Source: Clostridiales bacterium (GTDB lineage Bacteria > Bacillota > Desulfotomaculia > Desulfotomaculales > VENG01). Taken from it: 64,000 nucleotides of DNA. Positions 58,414-64,000 of the stretch are shown here, piece after piece. Within the stretch, counting starts at the first letter, position 1. Every line of letters starts with the position of its first letter. The stretch covers positions 62,001-126,000 of the forward strand of contig JAIPEW010000002.1 in assembly GCA_021736985.1 (NCBI GenBank), written 5' to 3'. The position numbers and the translations under genes were made by a program. The notes under the pieces are model-generated. The model made no database searches and was not told the origin of the DNA. It saw nothing but the letters and a program-made list of their open reading frames with translations.

Positions 58414-59267
58414 TTTTTACAGGTTTTATTATAGATCTCCTTATATATTAATACATCCTCCACCTGGCGCCCTTTGGATTCACAGATAATAGTAGGGCAC
58501 AAGTCTCTTTCTACTATCAATTCGGCTAAAGGCTCAAATACAGGTCCAAACCCTTCATCAAGGAGCGTCCGGTGTTTTTTTTCACCTGCACGGGTATATT
58601 CTATAGGACTAAAATGAACATGCAAGTACTCTACAATTTGCTCAGAAAGAACTTCTGCTATTCGGTCCAGGATATACGCAAAATCTTCCCTGGTATTTAA
58701 GCATCCTCCTCCTAAAGCATGCAGGTGGGCAAAATCAATTGTCGGAACTACATTATCAAAGGTTTTGCATAAATCTAAAACTTCTTCTAAATTTCCTAAC
58801 TGTGATGCTTTTCCCATTGTTTCAGGAGCTAATTTAATCTCTCCTAATCCTTCTTTATCTGCCTCTATAATTATTTTATAAAGTAACTTTTTTGCTTTCT
58901 CTAAATTTTCTATCCTGCTTGCACCTGATGCACTTCCCGGGTGAAATACGACTTTGTTTGCTTGCATCCACTTAGCTACTTGTAAAGATTTAATAATATG
59001 TCCTTTTGTTTTCTTCTGCTTCTCCTGGTCATCAGTTGCAAGATTAATATAATAAGGGCCGTGAATGCTCAAAGTTATACTGTTATCCCTGGCTGCCTGA
59101 CCCAATTTTTGTGCTGTTTCCTGCTTAATATTAACTCCACGTGTACACTGGTATTCATATGCATTCAGACCGCGCTCATTTAGCCATCCTGGCATGTACA
59201 AAGATGATTTATATCCTTGATCATAAAAAGATTGGGTATTCCCCGCCGCTCCGAATAATATTCCCAT
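58398..59267 (-). CDS. Endonuclease IV-like TIM-barrel protein (Nfo family)
   Basis: LSIHGPYYINLATDD, KVVFHPGSASG, LAPETMGKASQLG, PTIDFAHLHALGGG. Confidence 0.85.
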   Translation of the reverse strand: MGILFGAAGNTQSFYDQGYKSSLYMPGWLNERGLNAYEYQCTRGVNIKQETAQKLGQAARDNSITLSIHGPYYINLATDDQEKQKKTKGHIIKSLQVAKWMQANKVVFHPGSASGASRIENLEKAKKLLYKIIIEADKEGLGEIKLAPETMGKASQLGNLEEVLDLCKTFDNVVPTIDFAHLHALGGGCLNTREDFAYILDRIAEVLSEQIVEYLHVHFSPIEYTRAGEKKHRTLLDEGFGPVFEPLAELIVERDLCPTIICESKGRQVEDVLIYKEIYNKTCKNKGTL

Positions 59268-59410
59268 ATTATTCCTCCTGTTTTTTTACTATATTACTTT
59301 TTCTAAAACAACAAATTAATACCTGCAAATAATTTTAATTATCACTGGAAGGATTTAACAGACTTTTACAGAAAATAGTTCTATTACTTTTTTATGCGGA
59401 GTGCTTAATT

Positions 59411-60988
59411 ATGAAAAAATATTGTTTATCTTTTTTATTCTTAGTATGTATACTTTTACTCTGGCTAACAATGCCAGTAGAAAAAGAAAATGCAAATTCA
59501 CCGGTATTTTCAGTGGAGAAAAAACATAATGGAATTGTTTATTCTTATCCCCGGACATGTAAAACACTTGACCCGGCTGAAGCGCAAAATAACTCCTCTG
59601 CACTAATTATTTCAAACATATTTGAAGGCCTCGTACAATCTTGCCCGAAAACGCATGAAATTAAGCCGTGTCTTGCTACAAGTTGGAAAGTATCAGAAGA
59701 TGAACTGGAATGGACATTTAACTTACGCCACGATGTTAAATTTCATAACGGTGACACTTTTAATGCACATGCTGTAAAATTTAGCATTAAGCGCCAATTC
59801 AATAATAACGTAAGTAAAACTTATGGTAATTTTGTATATGGACCGGTAGATAAAATAAAAATATTAGATGATTATACAATTAAATTCATACTCAAGTATC
59901 CTTATACACCTTTTTTAAATAACCTGGCAATGCCCTTTTCCGCGCCTGTAGTTAGCCCTGATGCCGTTGAAAAACACGGTAATAATTTTTGGCGCCACCC
60001 GGTTGGAACTGGCCCTTTTGAAATGAGTTCCTGGAAAGGAAAAAATATAGTTTTAAAGAGCAACTCTTCATACTGGGGGGAACAACCCCCTGTATCTCTT
60101 ATAAAATTTGTACCTGAACCAAATGAATACGCTAGAATGAATATGCTAAAAAATAATGAAGCTCAAATAATAACGAATATTACTCCTGATACAGCCCAGC
60201 TTTTAAAAGATTCGGGCTTCAAGATTTACAAGAGCACAGGCCCAGACATTAGTTACCTGGGCTTTTACACTAATCAATCACCATTTTCTTCCCAAAACGC
60301 GCGCCGGGCAATTGAACTAGCAATAAATAAAGAAAAAATAGTAAAAGAAACTTTAAACAGGCAGGGGATAACAGCTAATTCACTTTTACCACCTTTTTTT
60401 GATATCACCCCTCCTCCAACCGCAAAATACAATGTAGAAAAAGCAAAAAACATTCTGTCTAATATTCCCATGAAATTAGAAAAAATAAAAATAATAACTT
60501 ATCAAGGTAAAAGGCCATATAATCAAGCAGGAGGACAGGTACTGGCTTCTGCTATAGCAGAACAGCTAAAAAAAATTGGAATAAAAACCGAAATAAAAAG
60601 CTACCCCTGGGACAAATACAAAAACGCCCTGGCACAGAAAAAGGGCGACGCGTTTTTATACGGTTGGATAAGTGATAACGGGGACCCTGATAACTTTCTC
60701 TACCCATTACTTTCCACAGCACACATAAAATCCGGACTTAATATTACATGCTTTAAAAATAAGGAGTTAAGTACTCTTTTATTTAGCGCACAACAAGCAC
60801 CTAACGGGCCGCTTAGAAAAAAATTATATGAAAAAGCTTTAAAAATAATAAAAACAGAAGTTCCTATAATACCAATCAATCATAGCTTGCAAATAAATGC
60901 ATCTGTACCATCAATCAACAATTATTATCTTCATTACACAGGCTGGGATAAATTAAAAAAACTGGACTACAATCAGTATATTCCTTAA
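59411..60988 (+). CDS. ABC transporter substrate-binding protein, family 5 (oligopeptide/nickel-type)
   Basis: TLDPAEAQNNSSALIISNIFEGLV, SWKVSEDELEWTFNLRHDVKFHNGDTFNAHAVKFSIKR; N-terminal signal/TM. Confidence 0.88.
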   Translation: MKKYCLSFLFLVCILLLWLTMPVEKENANSPVFSVEKKHNGIVYSYPRTCKTLDPAEAQNNSSALIISNIFEGLVQSCPKTHEIKPCLATSWKVSEDELEWTFNLRHDVKFHNGDTFNAHAVKFSIKRQFNNNVSKTYGNFVYGPVDKIKILDDYTIKFILKYPYTPFLNNLAMPFSAPVVSPDAVEKHGNNFWRHPVGTGPFEMSSWKGKNIVLKSNSSYWGEQPPVSLIKFVPEPNEYARMNMLKNNEAQIITNITPDTAQLLKDSGFKIYKSTGPDISYLGFYTNQSPFSSQNARRAIELAINKEKIVKETLNRQGITANSLLPPFFDITPPPTAKYNVEKAKNILSNIPMKLEKIKIITYQGKRPYNQAGGQVLASAIAEQLKKIGIKTEIKSYPWDKYKNALAQKKGDAFLYGWISDNGDPDNFLYPLLSTAHIKSGLNITCFKNKELSTLLFSAQQAPNGPLRKKLYEKALKIIKTEVPIIPINHSLQINASVPSINNYYLHYTGWDKLKKLDYNQYIP

Positions 60989-61063
60989 TATTCCATTAAT
61001 AGCCATTAATTTTTAGTAACATACTATAGACTGTATAATATAAAATTTACAGGAGGTACTATA

Positions 61064-61759
61064 ATGAACCAAGTATACCAAATGCAGCAGCAAATTCAAA
61101 AAATGCGGCAGGAATTAAATAATATTTCACAAATGACAAGCCAGCTTCAACAATCTGAACAAAGTAATGCTGCTCAAATTTCAAGACTGCAACAGCACGA
61201 AAGCAATTCTGTACAACAGCTTCAACGTATACAACAAGTTTGCAACCAATTAAACCAGGACCTTAATCAGATAGGGAGCTTTACCCAACAGACATCGGTA
61301 TCACCTGCTGGGCCCGGACAATATGGAGTACAGCAATATCCTTACAGTCAAATGAGCACAGGCACAAACCCTGCAGGATATAATATGAATACGCAAACAA
61401 CTGGTAATTACTCAACCATGGGACAAGGCGGTGGAACAATGGGACAATCATCACCCCCCTCTGCTCCAATAAATAACACTGCAGGATTCAATCAAAACAT
61501 GCAATCTAGTACAATGGGACAATATGCAGGAAGTATGGGACAGTTTGCAAATCCAATGAACCCCTCTCAACAAATTAACTCTCCAGCAACATTTACCGGG
61601 TATTCTACTATGGGACAGGGCAGCAGTACAGCTGGTTCTACGGGCTTAGCCGGGTATTCACCTTACACCGGATCAATGTCCGGGACCCAGGGTAATTATA
61701 CAAGTGGATACGGTCTTGGCAGTACAATAAGAAACCAGAACACGCAGCAGTACAGTTAA
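61064..61759 (+). CDS. Gln-rich coiled-coil protein with low-complexity TMGQ-repeat C-terminal half
   Basis: N-terminal QMQQQIQKMRQELNNISQMTSQLQQSEQ coiled coil; repeated YSTMGQ/SSTMGQ/GSMGQ motifs. Confidence 0.7.
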   Translation: MNQVYQMQQQIQKMRQELNNISQMTSQLQQSEQSNAAQISRLQQHESNSVQQLQRIQQVCNQLNQDLNQIGSFTQQTSVSPAGPGQYGVQQYPYSQMSTGTNPAGYNMNTQTTGNYSTMGQGGGTMGQSSPPSAPINNTAGFNQNMQSSTMGQYAGSMGQFANPMNPSQQINSPATFTGYSTMGQGSSTAGSTGLAGYSPYTGSMSGTQGNYTSGYGLGSTIRNQNTQQYS

Positions 61760-61789
61760 CAATGCTTTTAACCAGCAATAAATAACAGA

Positions 61790-61829
61790 TAAAAAATACC
61801 CCCCTTTTTATAAAGGCAGGGGGTTTTTT
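61790..61829. terminator. Terminator after the Gln-rich ORF
   Basis: AAAAAATACCCCCC...GGGGGTTTTTT. Confidence 0.75.
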
Positions 61830-61847
61830 ATGCATCAGGTAGATAAT

Positions 61848-62468
61848 CTAGTTAATTATATCTCCATTTATATTTATAGTCTCTTTAAATTCATTTTCAT
61901 TTAATTGATAATATTTAACAGCTCGATCACCTATTTTTTTGCACATATAATAATTTATTGTACCTGCAATACCTGCTCCAACAAGGGGGATTATTCTAAC
62001 AGCTATCCTGGGCGTACTTTTAATACCTAAAGATAATAAAACCTGCTGTACTAACTTAACTGCAGCATTATTTCCCATCTGATATATAGAAATTTTATTT
62101 ATTGTTTTACTAACTGCATTTGTGCCTACTGCAGAAGCAAAAACCCAAATTGTTTCCCTGGTAAAACCATGTTGAGAAGAATTACGACCGTTTACAATCC
62201 CCAGTTCCATAATCATACGTATCATGAAATAAGATATTAGTGATATATCTAATGCAATCCCCATAAAAAGCGTGAAAAGTGTGCCCAGTACCGGGAAAAT
62301 AGCCGGAAGTGTAGTTAAAACACCGCTAACTGCACATAAAAAACTTCTTTCACTAATAATCATACTACTTAATTCTGTATCATTTAATCCAGGATTTTCA
62401 CGCCTTAAATAATTAACTTTTTTTTGTACATCAGCCGTATTTATAAATCTAAAAGGATTGAATAACAA
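61848..62468 (-). CDS. EcsC/DUF697-like hydrophobic protein
   Basis: SGVLTTLPAIFPVLGTLFTLFMGIALDISLISYFMIRMIMEL and RIIPLVGAGIAGTINYYMCKKIGDRAVKYY. Confidence 0.6.
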   Translation of the reverse strand: MLFNPFRFINTADVQKKVNYLRRENPGLNDTELSSMIISERSFLCAVSGVLTTLPAIFPVLGTLFTLFMGIALDISLISYFMIRMIMELGIVNGRNSSQHGFTRETIWVFASAVGTNAVSKTINKISIYQMGNNAAVKLVQQVLLSLGIKSTPRIAVRIIPLVGAGIAGTINYYMCKKIGDRAVKYYQLNENEFKETININGDIIN

Positions 62469-62582
62469 ATAAATCCCCCCTGATATTTGATTGTTATTTT
62501 ATACAATATTAGACATCATATGCTATTAACATTTATTGGATAATGAGTTACAATTTTCTAAAAGGTCAAAGGAGGTGACTTT

Positions 62583-62846
62583 TTGATAAAAGCATTGAAA
62601 GAAGGAGCTTCTTACAGCCAGCGCGACACTTTAGAAATATTAACCGAATTCTCTTCCTTCAAAGACCGGGTAATAAAAAAATTTAAAGACTTGGCAAAAG
62701 AGCTTGAAGGAAAACCCAACGAACATGATCTGTGGGTAAACCTTTTCATGATATCCTGTGATTATGCTGAAGAACAAAATAATAAGCGTCAAAAAGAAGA
62801 AAAAGATAAAGATAAAGATAAAGATAGCGTACAAAAAGTTTCTTAA
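62583..62846 (+). CDS. Uncharacterised 87-aa protein with KD-repeat tail
   Basis: GGAGG SD; ORF ends in KEEKDKDKDKDSVQKVS encoded by AAAGAT tandem repeats. Confidence 0.55.
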   Translation: MIKALKEGASYSQRDTLEILTEFSSFKDRVIKKFKDLAKELEGKPNEHDLWVNLFMISCDYAEEQNNKRQKEEKDKDKDKDSVQKVS

Positions 62847-62849
62847 TTT

Positions 62850-62876
62850 AAACCCCGGTGTTAAAACCGGGGTTTT
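62850..62876. terminator. Terminator between the 87-aa ORF and pyrE (convergent)
   Basis: AAACCCCGGT-gttaa-AACCGGGGTTTT. Confidence 0.8.
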
Positions 62877-62880
62877 CTTG

Positions 62881-63465
62881 CTATTCTACTCTTATACCAA
62901 AATCTTGTGCAGTAAAAACGGGATCAACCTCAATATTCAGACTCTCAATATTTTCGGTCCCGCCTTCTCTGCGATCTACAAGAGGAACTACTTTTATTAC
63001 ATTTCCTCCTGCCTCGTGAACAGCATCTACAGCTTTTAAAACTGATCCTCCTGTAGTAATAACGTCCTCTACAATTACAACTCTTTCACCGCTATTTACA
63101 AGCGGGCCTTCTATATTTCTTTGTTTTCCATGTTCTTTTGCTTCTTTGCGAACTATAAATGTCTTAAAGTCAAAACCCAATGGATAAGCCATCGCTGCTA
63201 CGGCTCCAACAATAGGATCAGCTCCTATCGTAAGTCCACCAAGTGCCTGTACATTATCTTCCTTTATCTTATGTAATATTATCTTGCTTAATAAACACGC
63301 ACCCTTAGAGTATAAAGTAACCTGCTTTCCATCAAAATAATAATTACTTTTCTTTCCAGAAGTTAAAGTTACATCACGAAATTCAAGAGCTCTTTCTTTA
63401 ACCAGGTTTAACAGCTGTTCACGGTCTTCTTGTAAACTAGTTTCAAACACATCAAATTTCTGCAA
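62881..63465 (-). CDS. pyrE: Orotate phosphoribosyltransferase
   Basis: LTSGKKSNYYFDGKQVTL, GGLTIGADPIVGAVA, VVIVEDVITTGGSVLKAV (PRPP loop). Confidence 0.93.
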   Translation of the reverse strand: MQKFDVFETSLQEDREQLLNLVKERALEFRDVTLTSGKKSNYYFDGKQVTLYSKGACLLSKIILHKIKEDNVQALGGLTIGADPIVGAVAAMAYPLGFDFKTFIVRKEAKEHGKQRNIEGPLVNSGERVVIVEDVITTGGSVLKAVDAVHEAGGNVIKVVPLVDRREGGTENIESLNIEVDPVFTAQDFGIRVE

Positions 63466-63758
63466 TTATTTCTCCCTCCCTTACTAAAAGAATTCTTACA
63501 TAACTGCTCTAACATGTCAAATTTACGCAACCACAAAACACACACGATTTACTTGATAACCAATATTTACTTGTTTATCAAGTAAATATACTAATCTGAA
63601 ACACTATAAAACTATTAAGCTTTCATTGTAAAGGGCTTAAGAGCACTGATACCATAAGTAATTGCCTAACAATACAGCATTAAAAACAACTGAAAAAACA
63701 AGTTTAAAATATGCTGTATTGCATATCACATTGGATTCATTAGCCCAGTAAATAGCAG

Positions 63759-64000
63759 TATACTACTCAGCTTTTAGCAGGAGTAAACCGGGCAGCACAT
63801 AATAAGTTTGGTAGAGTTTACCCTTCGGAGATAATGGTCCAAACATTAAGAATGCTTGGACAAGGAATAAAAGTCTGTGTAGAAATATCTGGCATGGCAC
63901 TAGACGCTGGTTTAATTTCTTTTGATAAGGAAATAGCTGCAATCGGAGGTCCGGAGGGGGTAACGACACTGCAGCAGTAATTTTGCAGGCATTTTTTGAT
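63759..64000 (+). pseudogene. 5'-truncated, frameshifted fragment of a pyruvate kinase C-terminal (alpha/beta)-like protein
   Basis: [63 protein letters not shown] then, in another frame, [15 protein letters not shown]; in-frame TAG upstream and no start. Confidence 0.65.

Noticed and set aside
63763-63969. Minus ORF 63763-63969
   Set aside because: The opposite strand carries the recognisable pyruvate-kinase-C-like fragment; the minus ORF has no recognisable features.
1-64000. CRISPR arrays, prophage, toxin-antitoxin or restriction-modification systems
   Set aside because: No regularly spaced repeats, phage structural genes or recognisable defence genes were seen on reading the window and ORF list.

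Overview
This 64 kb AT-rich window looks like part of the chromosome of an anaerobic, low-GC, endospore-former-like Firmicute (inferred from a dcw cluster with SpoVD-type FtsI, DUF881/Sbp genes and a Fur/Feo system). Read right to left on the minus strand it contains: (i) a complete dcw cluster, mraZ-rsmH-ftsL-spoVD-murE-murF-mraY-murD-ftsW-murG-murC-murB-murA-ftsQ-DUF881-DUF881-sbp, with a probable ftsA 5' end at the left edge; (ii) housekeeping genes (PHP phosphatase, MetE/UROD-like protein, patatin, fur, dacF, feoAB, htrA, SLC13/ArsB-NhaD permease); (iii) a dissimilatory sulfur-metabolism island, dsrC, NifX-like, YkgJ-like, sat-aprB-aprA-qmoA-qmoB-qmoC; (iv) cobS, thiD, an uppS-like gene, six tRNA genes, htpX, a TauE/SafE permease pair, malQ plus GH57, polyamine genes (pyruvoyl arginine decarboxylase, speE, speB) and pyrE. 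Items not covered by the supplied ORF track include: an MraZ operator with four 10-bp-spaced AGTGG repeats; a Fur-box-like 7-1-7 palindrome upstream of sat as well as the one upstream of feoA; strong hairpins at apr-qmo and feo gene junctions; a decayed LysR plus paired-SMR transporter locus; two remnants of one IS3-family element, one reduced to a MITE-like fragment of about 165 bp; three small ORFs under 60 aa; a 5'-truncated, frameshifted pyruvate-kinase-C-like fragment at the right edge; and an A10 tract at the presumed ftsA start. I saw no CRISPR array, prophage or clear defence system. All product names are from motif and family recognition by eye; no database search was run.
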